A stretch of 5,980 nt of DNA from Deltaproteobacteria bacterium (lineage in GTDB: Bacteria > Desulfobacterota > B13-G15). The notes under the pieces are model-generated. The model was not told the origin of the DNA and ran no database searches. It saw nothing but the letters and a program-made list of their open reading frames with translations. Shown piece by piece: positions 1 through 5,980 of the stretch. The number at the start of each line of letters is the position of its first letter. The stretch's first letter is position 1. A program made the position numbers and the translations under genes. The stretch lies in contig QMLA01000071.1 of assembly GCA_003646585.1 (NCBI GenBank), forward strand, positions 1 to 5,980, in the 5' to 3' direction.

Positions 1-423
1 CCGCTTGAAGGAGCCATCCGATATCCTGGCGTTGAAAAGCACAACCGGTATTCCTCTCCTTTCCGCCTCCCAGAGCAGGGGAGGCCAAAGTTCGGTTTCG
101 GCTATCAGGATGGCTCGGGGGTTTATCCTCCTCAAAAAGGTCCTGATGGGGAGGCCCAACGGGATCGGGAAGGGCAGGGCGATATCCACCTTCCCCCGGG
201 CGACTCCGAGGCCTTGGGGGGTCATCGAGGTCAGCAGAATGGGCCAGGGGATGTGGGAACGGAATTCCTCGAGGAGCCGGAGGGTGAGCTGTACCTCTCC
301 CACCGAAGCCCCGTGGGCCCAGAGGAAGGGCGCCTTTTTAGCGACCTCCTCCCGCAACCTCTGGTCCCAGAGGCCGAACCTTTCCTTCAGCCCATATGCG
401 GCTATCCTCAGGGGTCTGAGCAT
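1..423 (-). CDS. waaA: 3-deoxy-D-manno-octulosonic acid (Kdo) transferase, 5' part (runs off the window)
   Basis: Only the first 141 codons are present; the gene continues past base 1. WaaA (KdtA) transfers Kdo from CMP-Kdo to the lipid A precursor on the cytoplasmic face of the inner membrane. Visible GT30-family motifs, in order, are HGASVGE (residues 37-43, with Glu43 at the place of the family's catalytic base), a TSMTP segment, AETELWP and NARISDGS. These match the N-terminal Rossmann domain. The ATG start shares one base with the msbA stop (TAATG), and no good Shine-Dalgarno precedes it, so translation is probably coupled to msbA. The N-terminus begins [17 protein letters not shown] and lacks the hydrophobic anchor seen in E. 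coli WaaA. As I recall, Aquifex WaaA is similarly short. Whether the enzyme adds one, two or more Kdo units cannot be read from this part. Family assignment is secure. Confidence 0.95.
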   Translation of the reverse strand, partial: MLRPLRIAAYGLKERFGLWDQRLREEVAKKAPFLWAHGASVGEVQLTLRLLEEFRSHIPWPILLTSMTPQGLGVARGKVDIALPFPIPLGLPIRTFLRRINPRAILIAETELWPPLLWEAERRGIPVVLFNARISDGSFKR

Positions 424-2168
424 TATGCCACATCGAGGAAGGGATGCATCTGCAGTTCGTAAAGACGCCGGTATTCACCTCCCTTGGCCATGAGTTCGTC
501 GTGGGTTCCCTCTTCGACGATCCTTCCCTCCGAGAGCACCAGGATCCTTGAGGCGTCCCTTATGGTGGAGAGCCTGTGGGCTATGATGAAGACCGTTCTG
601 GACTCCATCAGGCGGTCCAGGGCCTCCTGGATTTCCCTCTCGGATTCGGCATCAAGGGAAGATGTGGCCTCATCCAGGATCAGGATAGGGGCGTTCTTCA
701 ACAGGGCCCTGGCTATGCTTATCCTCTGCCGCTGTCCTCCCGATAGCTTGACCCCCTGTTCCCCTATCACCGTATCGTAACCTTCGGGAAGCTGCATTAT
801 GAAATCGTGGGCATTTGCCGCCTTGGCGGCCTCGATGATCTCCTCGTCTGAGACATCGGGTCTGCCATAGGCTATGTTGTTTTTAACGGTATCGTTGAAG
901 AGGATCACCTCCTGGGTCACAATGGCTATCTGATCCCTCAGGGACTTGAGGGTCACCTTCCTTATGTCGATCCCGTCTATGAGGATCTCCCCGGTGGTAG
1001 GGTCGTAAAACCTCAGGAGGAGGTTCACAAGGGTGCTCTTCCCCGCTCCCGATGCCCCCACTATGGCGATCTTTTCCCCCTTTTTCACCGTGAAGCTTAT
1101 GTCCTTTAAGACCCATTCTCCGTCATAACGGAAGGAGACCCCCCTGTAAGCGATCGTTTGATTGAAGGGTGGAAGCTCTATGGCGTTTTCCGCCTCCTTC
1201 ACCTCCGGCTGTTGATCGAAGACCTCGAAGACCCTCTTGGCAGCGGCTATCCCTTCCTGAATCTGCATGTTCACCTTGCTCAATCCCCTCAGGGGATCGT
1301 AGAGCATGGCCAAAGCGGTCATAAAGGAGAAGAATTCCCCGGGGGTCATCCGCCCCTTCACCACACTCAGTCCGCCGAGCAGTATGAATCCCCCTATTCC
1401 GATATATCCCATGGTCTCCATCACAGGGGTCGAGAGGGCCCTTACCTTCAGCCTCTTCATCAGATAGCGGAAGTACTGATCGTTGGCCCTCCTGAACCTT
1501 TCGGCCTCATAGGCCTCCATCCCGAAGGCCTTGACTATCCTCTGGCCGAAGATCGTCTCCTGCAGGAAGGCGCTTATGTAGCCCATGCTCTCCAGGGACT
1601 TCCTGCTTGCCCTGCGCATCTTCCTGCTGAACTTTACGAAAAGCCAGGCGGCGAAGGGAAAGATGGCCAGGGCCAAAAGCCCCATCCAGAAATCCCTGTA
1701 AAGGACCACCCCTATCAGGCCCACTGCCGTGAAGGAATCCTTTATCATGCTGGTCACAGCATAGGATACGGCCCCCTGCATCGCGTTCACGTCGTTGGTG
1801 ATCCTGGACATCAACATCCCCGTGGGATTGCGGTGGAAGAAGGAAAGCGAAAGGCTTTGGAGGTGTTCGTAGAGCCTCTCCCGGATATCGGCCACGACCC
1901 TCTGACCCACATAGTTCATGAGGTAGCTCTGGGAGTAATTCAGGATCCCCTTCAGGACCCCCAGGCCGACCACCACAGGGGGCAATACCTTGAGCATGAA
2001 CAGGTCCTTTTGGATGAAGATATCGTCCAGGACGTTCTTGGTCAGGAAGGCCAAAAGGGCCGTGATGGCCGAGACCCCTATCATCGCAAGACCCGCCACC
2101 AGGAGCCTTCGCCAATAAGGGCGCACGAAGGTCAAAAGCCTGCGGTATACGGATGCAGAGCCTTTCAC
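423..2168 (-). CDS. msbA: Lipid A export ABC transporter, permease/ATPase (MsbA)
   Basis: This is a 581-residue half-transporter, the usual MsbA length. It flips core-lipid A across the inner membrane as a homodimer. The N-terminal half carries the ABC transmembrane domain, with hydrophobic stretches at roughly 20-43, 60-82, 138-158, 161-180, 250-270 and 280-300. The nucleotide-binding domain is complete: A-loop Tyr348, Walker [10 protein letters not shown] (371-379), Q-loop Gln419, signature LSGGQ (475-479), Walker B ILILDE (495-500) with catalytic Glu500, D-loop SSLD and switch His531. The start is GTG, one base after the lpxB TGA, with GGAGGG five bases upstream; no ATG gives a better N-terminus. 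The stop overlaps the waaA start. Multidrug exporters share this architecture, so the MsbA call rests on context (between lpxB and waaA) as well as sequence. No key residue is missing. Confidence 0.94.
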   Translation of the reverse strand: MKGSASVYRRLLTFVRPYWRRLLVAGLAMIGVSAITALLAFLTKNVLDDIFIQKDLFMLKVLPPVVVGLGVLKGILNYSQSYLMNYVGQRVVADIRERLYEHLQSLSLSFFHRNPTGMLMSRITNDVNAMQGAVSYAVTSMIKDSFTAVGLIGVVLYRDFWMGLLALAIFPFAAWLFVKFSRKMRRASRKSLESMGYISAFLQETIFGQRIVKAFGMEAYEAERFRRANDQYFRYLMKRLKVRALSTPVMETMGYIGIGGFILLGGLSVVKGRMTPGEFFSFMTALAMLYDPLRGLSKVNMQIQEGIAAAKRVFEVFDQQPEVKEAENAIELPPFNQTIAYRGVSFRYDGEWVLKDISFTVKKGEKIAIVGASGAGKSTLVNLLLRFYDPTTGEILIDGIDIRKVTLKSLRDQIAIVTQEVILFNDTVKNNIAYGRPDVSDEEIIEAAKAANAHDFIMQLPEGYDTVIGEQGVKLSGGQRQRISIARALLKNAPILILDEATSSLDAESEREIQEALDRLMESRTVFIIAHRLSTIRDASRILVLSEGRIVEEGTHDELMAKGGEYRRLYELQMHPFLDVA

Positions 2169-2169
2169 C

Positions 2170-3288
2170 TCATCCCTCCATGAGCTTTATGGCCATATCG
2201 GCCACCCTGTCAGGGGCTCCCTCCGGAAGGAGCTCCCTTATTCGCCGGAATCCCTCCCGAATCCTCTCCCTCCTTTCCTGGTCAAGGAGCAATCCTTTGG
2301 CCTCGGTGGCGATTCTCCAAGGGCTGACGTCTTGCTGGATCAGTTCTGGCAGAAGCCCCTCTCCCAACAGGAGATTCGGTAGGGAAATGAAGGAGACGCG
2401 TACAATCCTCTTTCCCAGCCAGTAGGAGAGGGGATTGACCCTGTATATCACCACCATTGGGATCCCCATGAGGGCGCCCTGCAACGTAACGGTCCCCGAA
2501 GCCGCAAGCAACAGATCCGAAGCGGCCACTACCTTGAGGGCCTCACCCTGAAGCACCTCGATCCCCACGGGATCCAACCGGGGGGGTTCAAGCCCAGAAG
2601 CAAGGGCCAGGAAGAAGCGGAGACCGGGAACCTGCTCCCTGAGGATCTTCACCGCCCCAACCATCGGACCTATATGGCGCTTCAATTCCCCTTCCCTTGA
2701 ACCCGGGAAAAGCCCTATCACCCTTTCCCCGGGCTGCACCCCCAAAAGCCTTCGGGCCTCCCCTCGGGAAGGCGCCTCCTTTATCACCTCCCTTTGGGGA
2801 TGGCCGACAAAGGTCGCCTCTATCCCGTAACGCCTGAAAAAGTCTACCTCAAAGGGCAGGATTACTGCCAATTGATCGATCCCCTTGCGAAACTCCTTTG
2901 CCCTCTGAGGCCACCAGGCCCAAAGTTGCGGACTCACGTAGTAGAGAACGGGCACCCCCCGTCCCTTCAGCTCCCTCGCCAGGCGGAGGTTGAAACCCGG
3001 ATAGTCTATGAGGATCGAGAGCTTTGGCTTCAGGAGCTCAATGGCCCGTTTCAGCCTCCTCCAGACCTTGATGACCTTGGGCAACTTCCCCACCGCCTCC
3101 ACGATCCCCACCACCGCCATCTCTTCACAGCGCCCAAGGAGCTTGACCCCGGCCCTCTCCATCTCCCTTCCGCCTATCCCGAAGAAATAGAGCTCGGGAT
3201 CCCTTTCCCTTAGCCGATGGATGACCTGGGCACCGTAGGTATCACCCGATGGTTCCCCGGCAACCACTAGGATGTGCCTTTGGCCCAT
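2170..3288 (-). CDS. lpxB: Lipid-A-disaccharide synthase (LpxB)
   Basis: LpxB is a GT19 glycosyltransferase. It joins 2,3-diacylglucosamine-1-phosphate (lipid X) to UDP-2,3-diacylglucosamine, forming the beta-1,6 disaccharide of lipid A at the inner membrane. The 372-residue product is close to the family norm of about 380. Recognisable blocks are [10 protein letters not shown] (11-20), [11 protein letters not shown] (94-104, with Asp95 at the place of the catalytic Asp of characterised LpxB), [10 protein letters not shown] (116-125), LPFEVDFF followed by [15 protein letters not shown] (193-201, with Arg198 matching a conserved essential Arg) and [12 protein letters not shown] (262-273). The ATG start lies inside the upstream oxidoreductase gene, giving a 22-base overlap. 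The nearest purine-rich SD-like run (GGAAG) is about 13 bases away and weak, so expression probably relies on upstream translation. The conserved motif begins at residue 5, which supports this start. Confidence 0.97.
   Translation of the reverse strand: MGQRHILVVAGEPSGDTYGAQVIHRLRERDPELYFFGIGGREMERAGVKLLGRCEEMAVVGIVEAVGKLPKVIKVWRRLKRAIELLKPKLSILIDYPGFNLRLARELKGRGVPVLYYVSPQLWAWWPQRAKEFRKGIDQLAVILPFEVDFFRRYGIEATFVGHPQREVIKEAPSRGEARRLLGVQPGERVIGLFPGSREGELKRHIGPMVGAVKILREQVPGLRFFLALASGLEPPRLDPVGIEVLQGEALKVVAASDLLLAASGTVTLQGALMGIPMVVIYRVNPLSYWLGKRIVRVSFISLPNLLLGEGLLPELIQQDVSPWRIATEAKGLLLDQERRERIREGFRRIRELLPEGAPDRVADMAIKLMEG
2174..2179 (-). promoter_or_regulatory. Ribosome binding site of msbA, supporting a GTG start
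   Basis: The minus strand reads GGAGGG five bases before the GTG at 2168, inside the last lpxB codons. The only nearby ATG (2173) runs into a stop after one codon, so the GTG is the start. Confidence 0.7.
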
Positions 3289-4190
3289 TGGGAATGGACG
3301 GCTTCCGAAATGCTTAAGGCCACCTCGAGGGCCCGAATGCCATCTGAGGGACCAACCACCGGAGGGCGCCTGTTGCGCACACTCTCAAGGAAGGACGAAA
3401 GCTCCTCCCTCAGGGAATCGCGCAAACTTCCTCCTTCCCTGAGGGTCCCGTTGCCCTTGAATACAAAGCGATGCCTCAGAAGGTCAAGGGTGAGCTGTCC
3501 ATGGGGCTGGAAGAAGGTGATGCTTCTCACCTTTTCTGGTGCGACCCTACTTGCCACAAGCTCCACCTTCCTCCCGTCCTCAGTCCATATGGTCACCTGG
3601 ACTTCGTCGGCCAGAGGGCTCTTTACCCTTTTGCCCTCCGCCTCAAGGGTCCTCACCTTCAGATCCAGCAGGTGGCAGAGGAGGTCAATGTCGTGGATCA
3701 TCAGGTCCAGAACCACGTCCACATCAAGGGACCTCTCGCTGAAGGGGGAGAGCCTCACTCCCTTCACCCGTTCGGGGTCCTTCAGGAGCCCATCTATGCC
3801 GAAGAGGGCCCCGTTGAACCTCTCAAGGTGTCCCACCTGAAGGATCAGGTCTCCTCTTCTGGAGAGTTCCCCGAGTTCACGGGCTTCGGCTAAGGCCTGG
3901 GTCATGGGCTTTTCCAGAAAGACGTCGACCTTTGCCTCAAGGAACGCTTTGGCGATTTCGTAATGGGTATTGGTTGGAGTGGCGATACTTACCGCGTCCA
4001 CCTTCCCCAGCAGCTCCCTGTAATCGAAGTAGGGCCTTGTGCCCAGGGCCGATGCCACCAGTCGGGCCCTTTCGGGCACAATGTCCACTACCCCGATGAG
4101 CTCTGCCCCCCTCATCGAGGCAAATTTTTCGGCATGAAGCCTCCCCCACCTTCCTACTCCCACAACTGCAACCCGCACCCGCTTCCTCAT
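3267..4190 (-). CDS. Gfo/Idh/MocA-family NAD(P)-dependent oxidoreductase, candidate GnnA-type UDP-sugar dehydrogenase
   Basis: This intact 307-residue protein has an N-terminal Rossmann fold: after a basic start, VAVVGVGRWG (7-16) is the dinucleotide-binding loop, and VVDI at the end of the second strand suggests NAD preference. The family motif EKP (93-95, with the conserved catalytic Lys94), the HLERFNGA block (121-128) and D-x3-H (Asp162/His166, in LDLMIHDIDL) follow. The C-terminal PSDGIRALEVAL is also typical. The gene starts ATGA-overlapped with the lpxA stop and overlaps lpxB by 22 bases, so it is embedded in the lipid A operon. In Acidithiobacillus ferrooxidans, GnnA of this family sits between lpxA and lpxB and oxidises the 3-OH of UDP-GlcNAc. 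That makes a UDP-sugar substrate likely here, but the exact reaction is inference. No partner aminotransferase (GnnB) is visible. Family confidence is high; GnnA function perhaps 0.4. Confidence 0.93.
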   Translation of the reverse strand: MRKRVRVAVVGVGRWGRLHAEKFASMRGAELIGVVDIVPERARLVASALGTRPYFDYRELLGKVDAVSIATPTNTHYEIAKAFLEAKVDVFLEKPMTQALAEARELGELSRRGDLILQVGHLERFNGALFGIDGLLKDPERVKGVRLSPFSERSLDVDVVLDLMIHDIDLLCHLLDLKVRTLEAEGKRVKSPLADEVQVTIWTEDGRKVELVASRVAPEKVRSITFFQPHGQLTLDLLRHRFVFKGNGTLREGGSLRDSLREELSSFLESVRNRRPPVVGPSDGIRALEVALSISEAVHSQWAKGTS

Positions 4191-4960
4191 CTCGTTATCC
4201 CCCTTTTGCTATCTTCGAGGAATTCCACCAGGTACCTGACCTCGGGATACCGGTAGAGGGGGCCTGCCTTCACCTCCTCTATGGACTCCCTGAGAGGCCT
4301 CGGAGACCTGAAGATGATCCTGTAAGCCCGTTTCAGGGCAGTGATGACCTCCTCGGGGAACCCGTTGCGCCTGAGGTTGGTAACGTTGATGCCGTAAAGT
4401 TTGGCCCTTACCCCCGAGGCCGTCACATAAGGGGGGATGTCCTTCGGAACGGCGGTTGCCCCGCCGATGAAGGCATATCTGCCGATCCTGACGAACTGGT
4501 GCACAGCAGCAACCCCACCGATTACGGCATGATCCTCCACCGTGACGTGTCCGGCAAGCTGGGCGGCATTGGCCATGACGACGTAGTTCCCAAGGCGACA
4601 GTCATGGGCGATGTGGGCATAGGCCATGATGAAATTGTTGTCGCCCAAACGCGTCTCCCCTCCTCCAAAGCTCGTACCCCGGTGTATCGTCACAAACTCC
4701 CTGATGATGCAGTTGTTCCCGATTATAACAAAGGTTTCCTCCCCCCTGTAACGGATGTGCTGGGGAGGGGTGCCAATGGAGGCGTGATGGTAAATCCTGC
4801 AGTTTTCCCCTATTCTCGTCCAGCGATCAATGACCACATGAGACCCGATCCAGGTCCCGTCGCCTATCTCCACCCCGGGGCCGATGATGCTGTAGGGTCC
4901 GATCTCGACCCCCTGGCCGATTTTGGCCGAAGGGTGTACGAAGGCCGTGGGGTGGATCAT
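4187..4960 (-). CDS. lpxA: Acyl-ACP--UDP-N-acetylglucosamine O-acyltransferase (LpxA)
   Basis: LpxA catalyses the first step of lipid A synthesis, moving a 3-hydroxyacyl chain from ACP to the 3-position of a UDP-GlcNAc-type sugar. The product is 257 residues (E. coli: 262), starting MIHPTAFVHPSAKIG. A longer reading frame upstream was set aside because this start matches the family and overlaps the fabZ stop as ATGA, behind a purine-rich SD. Left-handed beta-helix hexapeptide repeats run through about residue 175, followed by the helical C-terminal domain. Aligned by eye to E. coli, catalytic His125 is His119, His122 is His116, His144 is His138, His160 is His154 and Arg204 is Arg198. The acyl-chain ruler Gly173 is Gly167, which in E. 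coli permits C14 3-hydroxyacyl. Asp74, Lys76 and Glu200 are replaced by His69, Arg71 and Thr194. The active enzyme is a trimer. Confidence 0.97.
   Translation of the reverse strand: MIHPTAFVHPSAKIGQGVEIGPYSIIGPGVEIGDGTWIGSHVVIDRWTRIGENCRIYHHASIGTPPQHIRYRGEETFVIIGNNCIIREFVTIHRGTSFGGGETRLGDNNFIMAYAHIAHDCRLGNYVVMANAAQLAGHVTVEDHAVIGGVAAVHQFVRIGRYAFIGGATAVPKDIPPYVTASGVRAKLYGINVTNLRRNGFPEEVITALKRAYRIIFRSPRPLRESIEEVKAGPLYRYPEVRYLVEFLEDSKRGITR
4199..4205 (-). promoter_or_regulatory. Probable ribosome binding site of the Gfo/Idh/MocA oxidoreductase
   Basis: The minus strand reads AAGGGGG eight bases before the ATG at 4190, within the final codons of lpxA. The match to the Shine-Dalgarno consensus is moderate. 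The ATGA stop/start overlap would also allow coupled reinitiation. Confidence 0.5.
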
Positions 4961-5394
4961 CCTTCCTTCTCCCTTATCATGGCCATGATTTCGGCCTCCG
5001 CTGCCACCTGCCCGGAGACCGTGGCCTTGCCGCGGAATACCCACACATTGCCCCTCCTGCGCACGGCCTCCATTTCGAGGATGAGCTGATCCCCTGGAAG
5101 GACGGGCCTCCGGAATTTTGCATCCTTGAGGGCCATAAGGTAAACCCCCTTCCCCTCGGCTTCCTCACCCATGGCCTTGTAAGCGAGGATCCCCGCGGTC
5201 TGGGCCATTGCCTCGATGATCAGCACCCCCGGCATGACCGGATCCCCCGGGAAGTGTCCCGGAAAGAAGGGCTCGTTGAAGCTCACGTTCTTCAGCCCCA
5301 CAATGCGCCGGAGTATCTCCATCTCAAGGACCCTGTCCACCAAAAGGAAGGGGAAGCTGTGCGGCAGAATCTTCATGATCTCCCTGACGTCCAT
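4957..5394 (-). CDS. fabZ: 3-hydroxyacyl-[acyl-carrier-protein] dehydratase (FabZ)
   Basis: FabZ dehydrates 3-hydroxyacyl-ACP to trans-2-enoyl-ACP in type II fatty acid elongation. It competes with LpxA and LpxD for the same substrate, which explains its place between them. The 145-residue protein has the hot-dog-fold signature: PHSFPFLLVDRV (11-22), the catalytic His47 in FFPGHFPGDPVMPG (43-56) and Glu61 in EAMAQTAG (61-68). These correspond to E. coli His54 and Glu68. The ATG start overlaps the lpxD stop by one base (TGATG) and has a purine-rich SD five bases upstream. A 38-codon upstream extension in this frame lies inside lpxD and has no family similarity, so it was rejected. The stop overlaps the lpxA start. 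FabA is excluded by length and motif pattern. Confidence 0.97.
   Translation of the reverse strand: MDVREIMKILPHSFPFLLVDRVLEMEILRRIVGLKNVSFNEPFFPGHFPGDPVMPGVLIIEAMAQTAGILAYKAMGEEAEGKGVYLMALKDAKFRRPVLPGDQLILEMEAVRRRGNVWVFRGKATVSGQVAAEAEIMAMIREKEG
4961..4973 (-). promoter_or_regulatory. Ribosome binding site of lpxA
   Basis: The minus strand reads GGGAGAAGGAAGG immediately before the ATG at 4960. The GGGAG part is about eight bases from the start codon, a normal spacing. The site lies inside the fabZ 3' end and supports the 257-residue LpxA start rather than a 28-codon extension. Confidence 0.65.
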
Positions 5395-5980
5395 CAATTC
5401 CCTTCTCCCTTTGGACTTTTTTCGAGTTCCTGCACCCTCCTTCGGAGGTCCTCCAATTCCCGTCTCAACTCCGGGAGCCTCATGATCTCGGCGACAACCC
5501 TGATCCACCTTCTGTGGGGCATCTGGGGTATGCCACCTACGGCCTCCCCCGGCTTCACATCCCGAAATATCCCCGCCTTGGCCGATATCTGGGCCCCGTC
5601 GCCGATCCTCACATGGTCAGAAATCCCCACCTGGCCGGCGAGGGCCACCCCCTGGCCCACCTCCGTACTTCCCCCTATCCCCACCTGGGCCACGATGATG
5701 CAATTGGGTCCTATCCGGACGTTGTGACCCACCTGTACGAGGTTGTCGATCTTGGTACCGCGGCCTATCCTGGTCCATCCAAAGGTGGCCCGGTCTATGG
5801 CACAGTTTGCCCCTATCTCCACCTCGTCCCCTATCTCCACCCTTCCGACCTGAGGTATCTTCACAATCCGATCGCCTTCCTTGAGGTACCCGAAGCCATC
5901 GGCCCCTATCACCGTCCCCGCATGGATCACCACCCTCTTTCCCACAACCGTTCCCTCATAAGGGACGACATGGGGATGGA
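5394..5980 (-). CDS. lpxD: UDP-3-O-(3-hydroxyacyl)glucosamine N-acyltransferase (LpxD), 3' part (5' end outside window)
   Basis: LpxD adds the second, amide-linked 3-hydroxyacyl chain to the 2-amino group of UDP-3-O-acylglucosamine. Only the last 194 residues are visible. The uridine-binding N-terminal domain and the first beta-helix coils lie beyond base 5980, where the frame stays open ([16 protein letters not shown]). The left-handed beta-helix has many hexapeptide repeats and the family block VIGADGFGY. The catalytic His is in [11 protein letters not shown] (codon at 5724-5726; E. coli His239). A second His in SDHVRIG (codon at 5613-5615) is likely the E. coli His276 equivalent. After [10 protein letters not shown] the C-terminus is a charged helix with leucine spacing ([19 protein letters not shown]), as in LpxD helical extensions. 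The stop shares one base with the fabZ start. LpxA is excluded by the DGFGY block and tail. Confidence 0.96.
   Translation of the reverse strand, partial: HPHVVPYEGTVVGKRVVIHAGTVIGADGFGYLKEGDRIVKIPQVGRVEIGDEVEIGANCAIDRATFGWTRIGRGTKIDNLVQVGHNVRIGPNCIIVAQVGIGGSTEVGQGVALAGQVGISDHVRIGDGAQISAKAGIFRDVKPGEAVGGIPQMPHRRWIRVVAEIMRLPELRRELEDLRRRVQELEKSPKGEGN
5400..5409 (-). promoter_or_regulatory. Ribosome binding site of fabZ
   Basis: The minus strand reads GGGAGAAGGG five bases before the ATG at 5394. It lies within the last codons of lpxD and decides the fabZ start in favour of this ATG over the longer open frame upstream. Confidence 0.7.

Noticed and set aside
5..493. Plus-strand open frame of 162 codons over waaA and the msbA end
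   Set aside because: It is antisense to waaA, whose minus-strand translation has clear GT30 motifs. The plus-strand product is low-complexity in Ser and Arg and resembles nothing I know.
1507..2115. Minus-strand open frame of 202 codons in another frame of msbA
   Set aside because: It is an out-of-frame shadow with Gly/Pro/Arg-rich composition, and msbA itself is intact with all motifs.
1158..2183. Long plus-strand open frame (341 codons) antisense to msbA
   Set aside because: It lies entirely opposite msbA and slightly into lpxB. Its product is rich in His, Gly, Pro and Gln with no domain pattern, as expected when a biased GC-rich gene is read on the other strand.
4187..4190. A degraded gene such as lpxI or gnnB at the lpxA/oxidoreductase junction
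   Set aside because: The two genes overlap by four bases, and both termini look natural, so there is no space for a remnant.
4961..5044. 28-codon N-terminal extension of LpxA
   Set aside because: It overlaps the fabZ coding region, has no similarity to LpxA N-termini, and the ATG at 4960 has a good ribosome site and matches the family start.
5395..5508. 38-codon N-terminal extension of FabZ
   Set aside because: It lies inside the lpxD 3' end and is charged and non-homologous. The ATG at 5394 gives the normal FabZ length and has a strong ribosome site.
5394..5945. Short LpxD starting at the GTG at 5945
   Set aside because: The frame stays open to the window edge with recognisable LpxD sequence upstream (HPHVVPYEG), so this GTG is an internal valine codon and the gene is cut by the window.
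1..5980. Mobile elements, CRISPR repeats, tRNA genes, riboswitches or terminators
   Set aside because: No inverted-repeat hairpin followed by a T run, no spaced direct repeats and no tRNA-like sequence stood out by eye. Essentially all of the sequence is accounted for by seven coding regions.

Overview
The window is one uninterrupted, minus-strand run of lipid A / inner-core lipopolysaccharide (LPS) genes. In transcription order (high to low coordinates) they are lpxD (3' part only), fabZ, lpxA, a Gfo/Idh/MocA-family oxidoreductase, lpxB, msbA and waaA/kdtA (5' part only). Every base except one (2169, between lpxB and msbA) lies inside a coding region, and five of the six gene junctions overlap. 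I see no RNA gene, mobile element, CRISPR array, terminator or internal promoter.

The genes follow the Raetz pathway. LpxA puts the first 3-hydroxyacyl chain on a UDP-GlcNAc-type sugar and LpxD adds the second. FabZ draws on the same 3-hydroxyacyl-ACP pool for fatty acid elongation. LpxB condenses two acylated sugars into the disaccharide. WaaA adds Kdo on the cytoplasmic face of the inner membrane, and MsbA flips the product to the periplasmic face. The deacetylase (LpxC), the UDP-diacylglucosamine hydrolase (LpxH/LpxI/LpxG) and the 4'-kinase (LpxK) are not in the window; some may lie just beyond its ends.

The organism is a Gram-negative (diderm) bacterium. GC is high, about 60% by eye. The coding strand is purine-rich, and AGG (Arg) and ATA (Ile) codons are frequent, which leans towards a thermophile or a deep-branching lineage. 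The lpxD-fabZ-lpxA-(oxidoreductase)-lpxB-msbA-waaA order resembles Desulfobacterota (delta-proteobacteria), Nitrospirota and similar phyla. This placement is an inference with low confidence.

The most interesting part is the oxidoreductase between lpxA and lpxB. In Acidithiobacillus ferrooxidans an oxidoreductase at this position (GnnA), paired with an aminotransferase (GnnB), makes the 3-amino sugar that gives amide-linked lipid A. Here no gnnB is visible, and the neighbouring LpxA differs from the E. coli enzyme at several substrate-contact positions. The system is otherwise well known; I found no sign of a wholly new machinery.
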